Source: Cylindrospermum sp. FACHB-282
GTDB taxonomy: Bacteria > Cyanobacteriota > Cyanobacteriia > Cyanobacteriales > Nostocaceae
Direction of reading: 5' to 3'
DNA: 64,000 nucleotides
Assembly: GCF_014697195.1 (NCBI RefSeq)
Contig: NZ_JACJRJ010000037.1
Span: forward strand, 1-64,000
Each line of letters begins with the position of its first letter. Position 1 is the first letter of the stretch. Below are positions 28,463-36,818 of the stretch, one piece after another. The position numbers were made by a program, and so were the translations under genes. A model generated the notes under the pieces. The model worked only from the letters and a program-made list of their open reading frames with translations, ran no database searches and was not told the origin of the DNA.

Positions 28463-28711
28463 CTACTTCTTGCGTAAATACTGAAACAGTTCAACGGCTT
28501 TGGGGTTCTTCTCAGTTAGAACTTTTAAAACTTTAGTTTTTCCCCAGTCGTCAATCTCAAAAGTGTTCCCAAAACCACCTTGGTCTAGTTGTTTGAGGAC
28601 TCGATAACGGTTTTGCAGAAGTAATTCTGACCCACAGTTACGACAAATACGATTATTTGCATTTGCTGGGTCAACAGGTTTTGGACAATGGGGATTTATA
28701 CAATAAGTCAT
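28463..28711 (-). CDS. Truncated Ser/Thr protein kinase: zinc-ribbon and glycine loop only
   Basis: The 82-residue product matches the N-terminus of cyanobacterial Ser/Thr kinases. A four-cysteine ribbon (C4, C9, C23, C26 in CINPHCPKPVDPAN and CRNCGSELLL) is followed by RYRVLKQLDQGGFGNTFEIDD, the glycine-rich ATP loop. It then stops after KAVELFQYLRKK. The catalytic loop and activation segment are missing, and no continuation is visible in the 40 bp before the Rpn gene. It is probably a remnant of a full kinase, though a stand-alone product cannot be excluded. Confidence 0.7.
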   Translation of the reverse strand: MTYCINPHCPKPVDPANANNRICRNCGSELLLQNRYRVLKQLDQGGFGNTFEIDDWGKTKVLKVLTEKNPKAVELFQYLRKK

Positions 28712-28821
28712 TACATAGAAATCAATACTCTAAAAAAGTTACTTTTATTCATACTTAAGCTTCTGAACAAAAATTTCTCAGGTTCTATTAATAGAATTCC
28801 CTCAACCGCTGACAAATTAAT

Positions 28822-28868
28822 ATAACCCCTAACCCCGTCTCGCAAGTAGAGAGGGGGTTAGGGGTTAT
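28822..28868. repeat. Perfect 15-bp inverted repeat
   Basis: ATAACCCCTAACCCC (28822-28836) and GGGGTTAGGGGTTAT (28854-28868) are exact inverse complements. The 17-base loop is itself partly complementary (TCTC/GAGA). This is a strong hairpin in both strands, probably a dispersed repeat. Confidence 0.85.
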
Positions 28869-28953
28869 GCAGTTCTATTTTCTGGTGATATCCGGCGCTG
28901 AATACAATCTCGATGCCAGAAATTTTATCTTGATCCCAGCTTCACACTGCAAC

Positions 28954-29052
28954 ATACAGCATTTTTCAGGTAAATGAAGTACACGGGTAGGGCCACAACA
29001 ATGTTGTGCCCTTACGATAATCTGTACCTCACCAAGTTGCAATTTGCTGTAT
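28954..29052. mobile_element. Putative 99-bp MITE
   Basis: The ends ATACAGCATTTTTCA and, read inversely, ATACAGCAAATTGCA match at 12 of 15 positions. The interior contains the near-perfect palindrome CCACAACAATGTTGTG (near 28992-29007). It is non-coding. The assignment is by structure only. Confidence 0.45.
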
Positions 29053-29385
29053 TGACAATCAGGGGTTAATTGCTGCGGTGTGTCAGTAAGGGAATACCGA
29101 TGATAGATAACCCACGCCGAATACTGGTAGATTTCCTAGGTACTAGGTTTTCTAGGAAATTTGTACGAGATTGTACAGTTGCCAGAATCATGCAGCAAGG
29201 ACTATCTTAATAAATGATGAATTGTGAAGTATGAAGTATGAAATTTCATGCTTGGCTTCACAATGCATAATTTATTGGTTTCCACACTTAAGGGCAGAGA
29301 AGATGATGGTAACCATTGCTGGTTTTGAGTTTTGAGTTAAGATGCCATAACTCAAAACTCAGAACTTCAGAACTCAGAACTGTAT

Positions 29386-30018
29386 TTAAGCCATTTGATT
29401 TTCAATTGCCCACCGCGCTAGTTCAGTACGGTTGTGGAGATTGGTTTTGCCCAACATATTGGACACATGGCTTTCAACAGTACGCTGACTGACATTTAAT
29501 TCTTCAGCAATTTCCCGGTTAGCTAAACCCCTAGCTACAAACTGTACTACTTTCAGTTCGGTTGGGGTTAGCTGCACATCGAAGGGAACCTGGATACGAG
29601 AACCGTTTTCTCCTCCTTTTGCTTGGTGTTCTTTCCAACGGATGGTTTGCTTGAGTGAGGATTCTACTTGCGCTACGAGTTCTTCTGGTTCAAAAGGCTT
29701 GACCATATATACGTCAGCACCTTTATTGAGACCTTTAACTCGGTCTGCGCTTTGTCCCTTAGCTGAAAGGAAAAGAACGGGAATCCAACTAGTGCGTTCG
29801 TTTTGCCGGACTTGTTCTACAAAAGTATATCCGTCCATTTCCGGCATCATCACGTCGCAGATGATCATGTCTGGAACATCATGTTCTAGAATTTCCAGAG
29901 CTTCTCGTCCATTTTCCGCCGTGATGACTTCATAGCCCCGGAATTCCAAGTAATCCTTCACCAGCAAGATGAGGTTAGGGTCATCGTCAATCAATAGAAG
30001 TCGTTTGTGATCTTTCAT
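29386..30018 (-). CDS. Response regulator, NarL/LuxR family (Rre1/Ycf29-like)
   Basis: A receiver domain (LLLIDDDPNLILLVKDYL, phosphoacceptor Asp in MIICDVMMPEMDG, Lys in YMVKPFEPEELVAQVE) is followed by a LuxR-type helix-turn-helix (LTPTELKVVQFVARGLANREIAEELNVSQRTVESHVSNML). It is a DNA-binding transcription factor controlled by an unlinked kinase. The sequence style resembles the conserved cyanobacterial/plastid Ycf29 (Rre1) group; this is a moderate-confidence guess. The start is ambiguous. ATG at 30018 has AAAGAG eight bases upstream and begins right before the receiver. ATGs at 30033 and 30063 are in frame. Confidence 0.85.
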   Translation of the reverse strand: MKDHKRLLLIDDDPNLILLVKDYLEFRGYEVITAENGREALEILEHDVPDMIICDVMMPEMDGYTFVEQVRQNERTSWIPVLFLSAKGQSADRVKGLNKGADVYMVKPFEPEELVAQVESSLKQTIRWKEHQAKGGENGSRIQVPFDVQLTPTELKVVQFVARGLANREIAEELNVSQRTVESHVSNMLGKTNLHNRTELARWAIENQMA

Positions 30019-30063
30019 GCTGGGCTCTTTCATAGCAGTGGCACTTGTCGCGCTTCGGTCCAT

Positions 30064-30458
30064 CAAGGTCTTGAATAGTTATCCTCTTTGGTGGATTATT
30101 GAGATGTTGTGTTTTTTCCCACCTAACTCGCCTTTGCTACCTCGGAGTCTTAGAAGTGGAGGCCACTTTCAAGAATTTTTAGTAGCTCGATGGCAAAAGT
30201 CCAGTAAGGATACGTAGAGCAGCAGTAATTATAATGCGCTATTATATATTGCTTTGAAAGGTGCGGGCTAAAAAACGCTGATTAAATCATAATCCTTCTG
30301 CTTCACAAGTTAAGTTTTGGCTCAAGATGACCCTAGCTCAAGACTAACCCGCGCTTTCCTAAAGCTTACTGCCATACCATATCCTTCGGATGTTAAGCCT
30401 CTATCAGAGGTTCACTATAAACCGGGGAAGTTTTTGGCAAAGGATAGGTTAAAAATGC
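30064..30458. other. Intergenic region, no gene seen
   Basis: This region separates the response regulator from the ferredoxin-like gene. A short plus-strand frame (30317-30502) has no recognisable content. No array, strong hairpin or known motif is visible. Confidence 0.45.
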
Positions 30459-30869
30459 TTATGCTTCAACCACCATTATGCCGATTAAGTGTTCTTGGAT
30501 GATCCGCTCGTCGGACTTCCTTTCTTTGGTTGTCGATACCAGACCCCATCCGGGTAAACTACCATTATCGGCCCAGAACAACAAACACGCAAGCAGTTGG
30601 CTTTCGTTCTGAGAGATGCAAATGGGATGAATATCTGGCGGCTGGTTGAGTTGTAGCTCTCTCAGTCGCTTTTTTAAGTATTCCCAGGATTCCAGACTAG
30701 CTTGTTTTGAGCAGCAGTTTGCAACTGTTGAATCAGAACAAATAAAAATGTGTCGCTGAATCAATGCATGTTTTAGAGTTTCTACACAATGACTTAGGGC
30801 CTTACGTTCCAGGGATTTAGTGGTTTTGGGGATTAGATGGCTAGACTGGATCACTGTATTGTTACTCAT
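30459..30869 (-). CDS. Thioredoxin-like [2Fe-2S] ferredoxin-domain protein, apparently frameshifted twice
   Basis: The open frame gives 136 residues. Its first two thirds (HIFICSDSTVANCCSKQASL, then WEYLKKRLRELQL) and its end (ERIIQEHLIG) match the small cyanobacterial thioredoxin-like [2Fe-2S] ferredoxins. The expected central block is absent from this frame. Between about 30640 and 30510 it appears in the +1 frame as RTKANCLRVCCSGPIMVVYP, then DGVWYRQP. Two compensating indels would explain this: one near 30655-30615 and one near 30530-30500. As written, the protein loses the second cysteine pair and could not hold the cluster. It is either a recently damaged gene or a pair of sequence errors. 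Confidence 0.75.
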   Translation of the reverse strand: MSNNTVIQSSHLIPKTTKSLERKALSHCVETLKHALIQRHIFICSDSTVANCCSKQASLESWEYLKKRLRELQLNQPPDIHPICISQNESQLLACLLFWADNGSLPGWGLVSTTKERKSDERIIQEHLIGIMVVEA

Positions 30870-31072
30870 CGAGCGGCTCCCTGATTACAGTTCTATAACA
30901 ATTTCCCCGCTTTGCAAATAAAGTTGTCCATATAAAAATATTCGTAACTTACGGAACAGAACCCGAACGATCAGAAGAATTAAGTATTAATACTTTAAGT
31001 ACCCCTGCCTGATTCTAGTTCGGGAACCCGTACACCAGGTAATGTTGCTATTGTATGCCGCCTTTCGCTAGA

Positions 31073-31099
31073 TTAGCACTCAGGAGTTGAGAGTGCTAA
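31073..31099. promoter_or_regulatory. CIRCE operator of groES-groEL
   Basis: TTAGCACTC, nine bases, GAGTGCTAA is the perfect CIRCE inverted repeat bound by the HrcA repressor. It ends 19 bp before the groES start, so HrcA would block transcription or elongation until heat stress. Confidence 0.97.
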
Positions 31100-31118
31100 C
31101 GAGGCGAGAAATATTGGT

Positions 31119-31430
31119 ATGGCAGCTTTATCTCTAAGCGTTTCTACAGTTAAACCATTAGGCGATCGCGTTTTCGTAAAAGTGAGCGCCTCTGAAGAAA
31201 AGACCGCTGGTGGTCTTTATTTGCCCGACACCGCCAAGGAAAAGCCCCAAGTAGGGGAAGTAGTTACCCTTGGACCTGGCAAGCGTAACGACGACGGCAG
31301 CCGTCAGGAATTGGAAATTAAGGTCGGCGACAAGGTGTTGTACTCCAAGTACGCTGGCACCGACATCAAGCTCGGCACCGAAGAATATGTACTGCTTTCT
31401 GAAAAAGACATTTTAGCAGTCGTGATTTAA
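31119..31430 (+). CDS. groES: Co-chaperonin GroES
   Basis: The 103-residue GroES forms the heptameric lid of the GroEL folding chamber in the cytoplasm. It has [32 protein letters not shown], including the mobile loop, and the C-terminal [14 protein letters not shown] and [14 protein letters not shown] blocks. ATG at 31119 is preceded by a weak GAGGCGAG element. It is the first gene of the groESL operon under the CIRCE element just upstream, with groEL 177 bp downstream. Confidence 0.98.
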   Translation: MAALSLSVSTVKPLGDRVFVKVSASEEKTAGGLYLPDTAKEKPQVGEVVTLGPGKRNDDGSRQELEIKVGDKVLYSKYAGTDIKLGTEEYVLLSEKDILAVVI

Positions 31431-31607
31431 ATGGGTGATTAGGGGCATCGGTCATCAGGTATGGCGACTGGGGACTCTTTACTGGGGACTGGGGAAGAGT
31501 TTTCTGACTCACCAGTAAACCGCTAAACCACTAACTAATGACCACTGACCACTGACCACCGACTAATTCAAGACAAATTTGACTTACTACCTGAAATAGA
31601 GACACCT

Positions 31608-33248
31608 ATGGCAAAGCGCATTATATACAACGAAAACGCCCGTCGTGCCTTGGAAAGAGGCATTGACATCTTAGCTGAAGCTGTAGCAGTTACCCTTGGC
31701 CCCAGAGGCCGTAACGTAGTTCTAGAAAAGAAATTTGGCGCACCGCAAATCGTTAATGACGGTGTCACCATCGCTAAAGAAATCGAATTAGAAGACCATA
31801 TTGAAAACACTGGAGTAGCTCTGATTCGTCAAGCTGCTTCTAAAACCAACGACGCTGCGGGCGATGGTACCACCACTGCTACCGTTTTAGCTCATGCGAT
31901 CGTTAAAGAAGGCTTGCGGAACGTTGCTGCTGGTGCAAATGCAATTTTGCTGAAGCGCGGTATTGACAAAGCGACCGCTTTCCTCGTCGAGAAGATTGCT
32001 GAACACGCTCGTCCGGTAGAAGATTCTAAAGCGATCGCCCAAGTTGCGGCAATCTCGGCTGGTAACGACGAAGAAGTCGGTCAGATGATTGCTCAAGCTA
32101 TGGACAAAGTCGGCAAGGAAGGCGTAATTTCCCTAGAAGAAGGGAAATCTATGACCACCGAGCTAGAAATCACCGAAGGGATGCGCTTTGATAAAGGCTA
32201 CATCTCCCCCTACTTCGCAACAGACGCAGAGCGGATGGAAGCGGTTTTCGATGAGCCTTACCTGCTGCTCACCGACAAGAAAATTGCCCTCGTACAAGAC
32301 CTGGTACCCGTGCTTGAGCAAGTAGCTCGCTCTGGTCGTCCTTTGGTGATTATCGCCGAAGATATTGAAAAAGAAGCTTTAGCAACCTTGGTGGTTAACC
32401 GTTTACGCGGTGTACTCAACGTTGCTGCTGTCAAAGCACCTGGATTTGGCGATCGCCGCAAAGCCCTTCTAGAAGATATCGCCATCCTCACCGGTGGTCA
32501 ATTAATCACTGAAGATGCTGGTTTGAAGCTGGATAACACCAAGCTAGAAAGCCTCGGTAAAGCACGCCGCATCACCATTACCAAAGACAGCACCACAATT
32601 GTTGCCGAAGGTAACGAAGTTGGCGTTAAAGCCCGCATCGAGCAAATTCGTCGTCAAATGGACGAAACCGAATCCTCCTACGACAAAGAAAAGCTACAAG
32701 AGCGTCTCGCTAAGTTAGCTGGTGGTGTCGCCGTGGTGAAAGTGGGTGCAGCCACCGAAACCGAAATGAAAGACAAAAAGCTGCGCTTAGAAGACGCTAT
32801 TAACGCCACCAAGGCTGCTGTGGAAGAAGGTATCGTTCCCGGTGGTGGTACAACTCTGGCTCACCTCGCACCCCAATTGGAAGAGTGGGCGAAGAGCCAC
32901 CTCAAAGATGAAGAGTTGATTGGTGCTTTAATTGTGGCTCGTGCTTTACCTGCTCCTCTCAAGAGAATCGCAGAAAACGCCGGTCAGAATGGCGCTGTCA
33001 TTGCTGAACGTGTGAAAGAGAAGGAATTCAACATTGGCTATAACGCCGCAACCAACGAATTCGTTGATTTGCTGGAAGCTGGTATTGTTGACCCTGCTAA
33101 GGTAACTCGTTCTGCACTGCAAAATGCTGCTTCTATCGCTGGCATGGTGTTGACAACCGAATGTATCGTAGTTGACAAACCAGAGCCTAAGGACGGCGCT
33201 CCTGCTGGCGCTGGCGGTGGTATGGGTGGCGGAGACTTCGATTACTAA
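31608..33248 (+). CDS. groL: Chaperonin GroEL (GroEL1)
   Basis: The 546-residue chaperonin assembles as a double seven-fold ring and folds proteins with ATP and GroES. It has the [18 protein letters not shown] nucleotide-binding segment, [13 protein letters not shown], and a Gly/Met-rich tail ([11 protein letters not shown]). That tail and the adjacent groES identify the operon-borne GroEL1 of cyanobacteria, as opposed to the solo GroEL2. The 177-bp spacer from groES contains ACTGACCA-type heptamers. A strong terminator follows. Confidence 0.98.
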   Translation: MAKRIIYNENARRALERGIDILAEAVAVTLGPRGRNVVLEKKFGAPQIVNDGVTIAKEIELEDHIENTGVALIRQAASKTNDAAGDGTTTATVLAHAIVKEGLRNVAAGANAILLKRGIDKATAFLVEKIAEHARPVEDSKAIAQVAAISAGNDEEVGQMIAQAMDKVGKEGVISLEEGKSMTTELEITEGMRFDKGYISPYFATDAERMEAVFDEPYLLLTDKKIALVQDLVPVLEQVARSGRPLVIIAEDIEKEALATLVVNRLRGVLNVAAVKAPGFGDRRKALLEDIAILTGGQLITEDAGLKLDNTKLESLGKARRITITKDSTTIVAEGNEVGVKARIEQIRRQMDETESSYDKEKLQERLAKLAGGVAVVKVGAATETEMKDKKLRLEDAINATKAAVEEGIVPGGGTTLAHLAPQLEEWAKSHLKDEELIGALIVARALPAPLKRIAENAGQNGAVIAERVKEKEFNIGYNAATNEFVDLLEAGIVDPAKVTRSALQNAASIAGMVLTTECIVVDKPEPKDGAPAGAGGGMGGGDFDY

Positions 33249-33276
33249 GATTTTTTAAGTCCCCCTAATTTGTGAA

Positions 33277-33312
33277 AACGGCTGCTTCCGCAAGGAGGCG
33301 GCTGTTTTTTTT
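33277..33312 (+). terminator. Intrinsic terminator of groES-groEL
   Basis: A 13-pair stem (AACGGCTGCTTCC with GGAGGCGGCTGTT, three G-U pairs) with a GCAA tetraloop is followed by an eight-T run. It lies 28 bp after the groEL stop. Confidence 0.93.
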
Positions 33313-33320
33313 GTTTAATG

Positions 33321-33358
33321 AACCGCGAAGGCGCGTTCGCGAAGCGTCTCGAAGAGAT
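33321..33358. repeat. Small palindromic dispersed repeat
   Basis: The GC-rich sequence CGCGAAGGCGCGTTCGCGAA and the following GCGTCTCGAAGAG stand out in an AT-rich spacer. Similar GCGTAGCGTCTCC and GCGATGGCTACGCCACGC motifs occur at 50140 and 53158 in this window. Confidence 0.6.
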
Positions 33359-33471
33359 AGAGCGCGAAGAAAAATTAGTAAAAGTAAAAATTCTCTAGAG
33401 AAGAAGGAAGGAATAAAAAATACAATTATAATAAGCTTAATTAAGGGTATTATCACATTTAATCAATAACT

Positions 33472-34218
33472 ATGGCTCAATTTGAATGGTTTGAATTTAC
33501 CCCTTTGTCAAAAGATGATTTTATTTCTCATTTTCAGGATAGCAAAATTAACATTGAATATTGCTATATCAGATGGTGTGAACTTTATAAACGTTGTGGT
33601 ATGAGGTTTTATAGATACCAATATAATCGCCATTGTTTAGTAGAATTTCGTGAATTTTGCTATGAAAATTATATCAATATTAAGTATATTGAGGAATTAG
33701 ATGAAGATGAAAAGTATTATCAAAGCTGGCAAAAATGGAAACAAAATTCATCACATTTAGAAAAACATTTTAACGGTCAGCAAATTTTAATTAAACAACT
33801 TTCGTATCCAACTGATAAAGAAGGACAACTATTACAAGATGTCGGAATTTTATTGATAGAAGATATAATCCAAGGATGGAATGGAAAAATTCAAACTGCT
33901 GCAAAAGGTTTATGGTTTAATTTAAATATTAATTCTACACCGGAAGAACAAGCTTATTTTAAAAAAATACCTTATTCAAATTATTTAAGAAGTTCACATT
34001 GGCGGCGTGTTCGCTCTGCCATGATTCTACTTGAGGGTGCTATTTGTAATGAGTGCCTATATCATCATGGTGGTGAATCTTATTATGGAACAGATTGGGA
34101 TTCAGAACTTCAAGTTCACCATTTGCATTATAAAAACTTGGGTTGCGAAAGATACGAAGATTTGCAACTTTTGTGCAAACCACATCATAAACAAGTCCAT
34201 TTAAATCTAACTAAATGA
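33472..34218 (+). CDS. HNH endonuclease-like protein
   Basis: The 248-residue protein has an uncharacterised N-terminal region rich in Tyr, Trp and Cys (about 1-160) and a C-terminal HNH domain. In the latter, SNYLRSSHWRRVRSAM precedes the zinc knuckle CNEC (about 193-196), the HH of LQVHHLHYKNLG and the LCKPHHKQVH end. This is the pattern of stand-alone HNH nucleases. Its base composition is markedly more AT-rich than its neighbours, which suggests acquisition. No partner methylase or toxin is adjacent, so the target is unknown. Confidence 0.78.
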   Translation: MAQFEWFEFTPLSKDDFISHFQDSKINIEYCYIRWCELYKRCGMRFYRYQYNRHCLVEFREFCYENYINIKYIEELDEDEKYYQSWQKWKQNSSHLEKHFNGQQILIKQLSYPTDKEGQLLQDVGILLIEDIIQGWNGKIQTAAKGLWFNLNINSTPEEQAYFKKIPYSNYLRSSHWRRVRSAMILLEGAICNECLYHHGGESYYGTDWDSELQVHHLHYKNLGCERYEDLQLLCKPHHKQVHLNLTK

Positions 34219-34249
34219 TATTATCAACTATTAATTATGAAAATAGTAG

Positions 34250-34276
34250 GGTGCGTTACGCTGTCGCTAACGCACC
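34250..34276. repeat. Palindromic dispersed repeat
   Basis: GGTGCGTTA and TAACGCACC are perfect nine-base arms around CGCTGTCGC. A related palindrome (CGTGCGTT/AACGCACG) follows asnS at 27512-27531. Confidence 0.75.
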
Positions 34277-34349
34277 GTAATATATCAACAGAAAAGATTG
34301 GTTTGTCAACTTTGTGTAACACATCCTTGGAATAGGAAAATAGAGAAAT

Positions 34350-35165
34350 TTGAGTTACGATAATGCTTGTAAGTTTTTAGCTGAACAGTACCCTGCTGAT
34401 TTTGTGTTCTGGTTGCTGGGGGTGGAAGCGCCACAAATTGAAGTCTTGAAAACAGAATTAACACTTGAACCAATTCGCGCAGATTCTGTGACGTTTTTGC
34501 AAGCAGCTAACCAAATTTTGCACATTGAATTTCAGACTTTACCTAAATCTAAAACGCCGCTTAATTTCCGAATGCTTGATTATTCTGTCAGGTTGAAGCG
34601 TCAGTATAAATGTCCTGTAACTCAGGTATTGATATTTTTGCAGGAAACTGATAACGAAGTAGCTTTTACTGAAGAATATCGAGATAACACAACAATTCAT
34701 CAATATCAGGTTATCCGTCTTTGGGAGCAAGATTCAACGCCATTTTTGGCAAATCCTGCACTGTTACCTTTAGCAACTTTGACGCAAACTGACTCACCAC
34801 CAGCTTTACTAGCGCAAGTTGCGGAACAAGTCGCTACAATTTCAGATAGGGAGCAGCGCCAAAATATCGCCGGTTGTGTAGAAATTCTGGCGGGTTTGCG
34901 GTTTGAAAAGGATTTGGTTCGTCAATTTTTGCGGGAGGATATTATGAAAGAATCTGTAATTTATCAAGATATTGTTCAAAAGGAAGCGTTTAAACTAATC
35001 AGCCGTCAGCTTAAACGGCGTTTTGGTGATATTGACGCATCATCACTTGAGCAGGTTCGCAATTTATCTGCTGAAGAGTTAGAGGAATTAGGAGAAGCGT
35101 TATTTGATTTCTCTGAAGTGGCTGATTTGCTAGTTTGGTTAGAACAGCAGGAAAGGGGTTCATAA
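34350..35165 (+). CDS. Rpn-type nuclease with C-terminal DUF4351 domain
   Basis: This 271-residue paralogue of the gene at 27611-28420 shares the N-terminus (SYDNACKFLAEQYPADFVFWLLG) and the EPIRADSVTFLQ, HIEFQTLP and NFRMLDYSVRLKRQY motifs of the PD-(D/E)XK core. It ends in a different C-terminal domain: FKLISRQLKRRFGDIDASSL and LSAEELEELGEALFDFSEV, which fits DUF4351. The start is TTG at 34350, chosen because the N-terminus then aligns with the paralogue. No ATG is suitable. Confidence 0.85.
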   Translation: MSYDNACKFLAEQYPADFVFWLLGVEAPQIEVLKTELTLEPIRADSVTFLQAANQILHIEFQTLPKSKTPLNFRMLDYSVRLKRQYKCPVTQVLIFLQETDNEVAFTEEYRDNTTIHQYQVIRLWEQDSTPFLANPALLPLATLTQTDSPPALLAQVAEQVATISDREQRQNIAGCVEILAGLRFEKDLVRQFLREDIMKESVIYQDIVQKEAFKLISRQLKRRFGDIDASSLEQVRNLSAEELEELGEALFDFSEVADLLVWLEQQERGS

Positions 35166-35181
35166 AGTTATAAAAGCAACA

Positions 35182-35409
35182 CTAAGAGCGGTTAATAAAC
35201 TCCTCTGGCTCAATACCAGCTTGCTTCAAAATCCCACGTAATGTTCCTTCTGGCATATCACCAGAATGATTGGGGATAGTAGCATAACGGTTAGTTTCAG
35301 GATTAAACCAAATTTCGTGACTTCCTGCGGCTTGACGATGAAAAATAAAGCCAAAAGATTTGATGTTTTTGACAATTTGTCTGTAGCTAAAGCCAGATAA
35401 CCGTCCCAT
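35182..35409 (-). CDS. hicA: HicA-type mRNA interferase toxin
   Basis: This 75-residue member of the HicA (YcfA) family cleaves mRNA when free. It shows SGFSYRQIVKNIKSFGF, the catalytic H31 in AAGSHEIWFNP, then ATIPNHSGDMPEGTLRGIL. It lies seven bases after the antitoxin gene. I start it at ATG 35409; the open frame extends to a TTG inside the antitoxin gene. Confidence 0.88.
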   Translation of the reverse strand: MGRLSGFSYRQIVKNIKSFGFIFHRQAAGSHEIWFNPETNRYATIPNHSGDMPEGTLRGILKQAGIEPEEFINRS

Positions 35410-35416
35410 GAATTGA

Positions 35417-35647
35417 CTACTGGCTGACAACTAAGGGATAGTTAAATTGCTCGGCTATTGGTTGCAAGTAATCGGGTTCTTTATCCTGAGATTGTGCTTC
35501 TAGCAACTTACGTGCTACATCACGGGCAATTTCTAAAGTTTCTGCAACCGTTCTTCCTTGGGCGACTAAGCCTTGAAGCTCATCAGAAGTGGCTAGATAA
35601 ACACCTTCTGGTAACTTCTCAATATGGATATTTAGCAATCTTTCCAT
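35417..35647 (-). CDS. hicB: HicB-type antitoxin
   Basis: The 76-residue protein has a HicB fold (NIHIEKLPEGVYLATSDELQ, GLVAQGRTVAETLEIARDVA) that would neutralise the downstream HicA. The antitoxin-first order fits one common hicBA layout. No separate DNA-binding helix is obvious in the short C-terminus, so autoregulation is uncertain. Confidence 0.82.
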   Translation of the reverse strand: MERLLNIHIEKLPEGVYLATSDELQGLVAQGRTVAETLEIARDVARKLLEAQSQDKEPDYLQPIAEQFNYPLVVSQ

Positions 35648-35743
35648 TTTTACTTACTTGTTCAACAACTTTAATAGCTATTATATCGCTTGACTGAAAA
35701 ACGCGGGCGCTCTAAATCAATTTGTAATTCTTGATGCATCCAT

Positions 35744-36580
35744 TTAGTAATCTACTCTCTGCATAAATTCTTTAGCTAGATTAACCATCGATTCATGAGA
35801 CTCACCATATTTTTGTTTGTATGTTAACTGAACACTATAATTTAAACTTTCGGCAATTTTTGCTCTTTCGGGAATTTTTGTGTAAAAAGCTGGGGGGAAA
35901 AAAGGATTGACGATAATGAAATTTAAACTCTCAGTTTGGGCGATGGTTCCGTTATAACGACAAATTAAAGTTCCTAAAGATTTTAGAGTGTGTTGGTAAT
36001 CTCTATTAAACTTATCGATGTGTTCCAATAATAAATCTAAGCCGTGAGTAGACATTTTATTTGGTACACAGGGAATGAGACAGAAATCACTTACATAAAA
36101 TGCACTATTAACAACTTTATTAATACTTGGCGGACAGTCTATCAAAATATAATCATAATTTTCTAACAATGGATTGAGCAACTGACGAAGTACAGAAACT
36201 GAACTTCGTGGTAAATCTTGCTGAATCTCAAATAATTTAGGACTGCTAGGTATCAGATGTAGGCAATTAAAAGAGTTTTTGTTTCTCACATTTGAGATAT
36301 TTTCCTTAACTATAAATTTATCGTTATTACCATTTTCTAAAAAATATTCATAATTTTGAAATAAATATGGCAATGTCAATTTTCTAAATTCAAATTGCCT
36401 TTCCCAAATATCTTCAGGCATGAGGGCGCTAGTCAAGTTACTCTGAGGATCAATATCAATCGCAAGTACACGCTTGCCGTACATTGTATCGCCTGCCAAA
36501 TATTCCGCCAACACCATAACAAGGGTAGTTTTGCCAACTCCTCCCTTGAGGTTGCAAATACTAATAACTTTAGCTGTCAT
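35744..36580 (-). CDS. ParA/Soj-family ATPase
   Basis: This 278-residue protein is a deviant-Walker P-loop ATPase with KGGVGKTT (12-19). It also has a switch motif (LAIDIDPQSNLTSALM, here AIDIDPQSN) and DYILIDCPPSINKVVNSAF. It lacks a ParB neighbour or visible parS sites, so it is an orphan ParA-like protein, perhaps positioning a cargo or left from a plasmid. ATG at 36580 is preferred to a GTG six codons upstream. It is divergent from the SPL-like gene. Confidence 0.85.
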   Translation of the reverse strand: MTAKVISICNLKGGVGKTTLVMVLAEYLAGDTMYGKRVLAIDIDPQSNLTSALMPEDIWERQFEFRKLTLPYLFQNYEYFLENGNNDKFIVKENISNVRNKNSFNCLHLIPSSPKLFEIQQDLPRSSVSVLRQLLNPLLENYDYILIDCPPSINKVVNSAFYVSDFCLIPCVPNKMSTHGLDLLLEHIDKFNRDYQHTLKSLGTLICRYNGTIAQTESLNFIIVNPFFPPAFYTKIPERAKIAESLNYSVQLTYKQKYGESHESMVNLAKEFMQRVDY

Positions 36581-36818
36581 ATTTTTTGGTAGATGCACAG
36601 GGCTGTAATTCTATATTCCCAGAAAATCTACCAAAATAACATATTAGCTTCAGCCTAGCAGCATTAGGGTTATAGCCAGTGGCAGCACTGCGAGTAAAAC
36701 ACTGTTTTGTCAATCTCCGTAAATATACGTTTGTTTATCGGACAGAGTTAGATTTAACTGTACTTAAAAGTTATTCTTAGCACTTTTGTGCTTTTGCGTG
36801 AGATTATCAACTATAAAC

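Larger units (their letters stand above)
28712..29385. other. Intergenic region rich in inverted repeats
   Basis: No gene is seen. The region contains a perfect 15-bp hairpin (28822-28868), a putative 99-bp MITE (28954-29052) and CTCAGAACT-type tracts near 29340-29385 next to the regulator's stop codon. Confidence 0.55.

Noticed and set aside
30500-30660. Programmed frameshifting in the ferredoxin-like gene
   Set aside because: Two shifts in opposite directions would be needed, and I see no slippery heptamer with a following structure; indels or sequence errors are simpler.
33272-33469. 65-codon frame after groEL
   Set aside because: It spans the groEL terminator and a dispersed repeat; the sequence is a translation of those elements.
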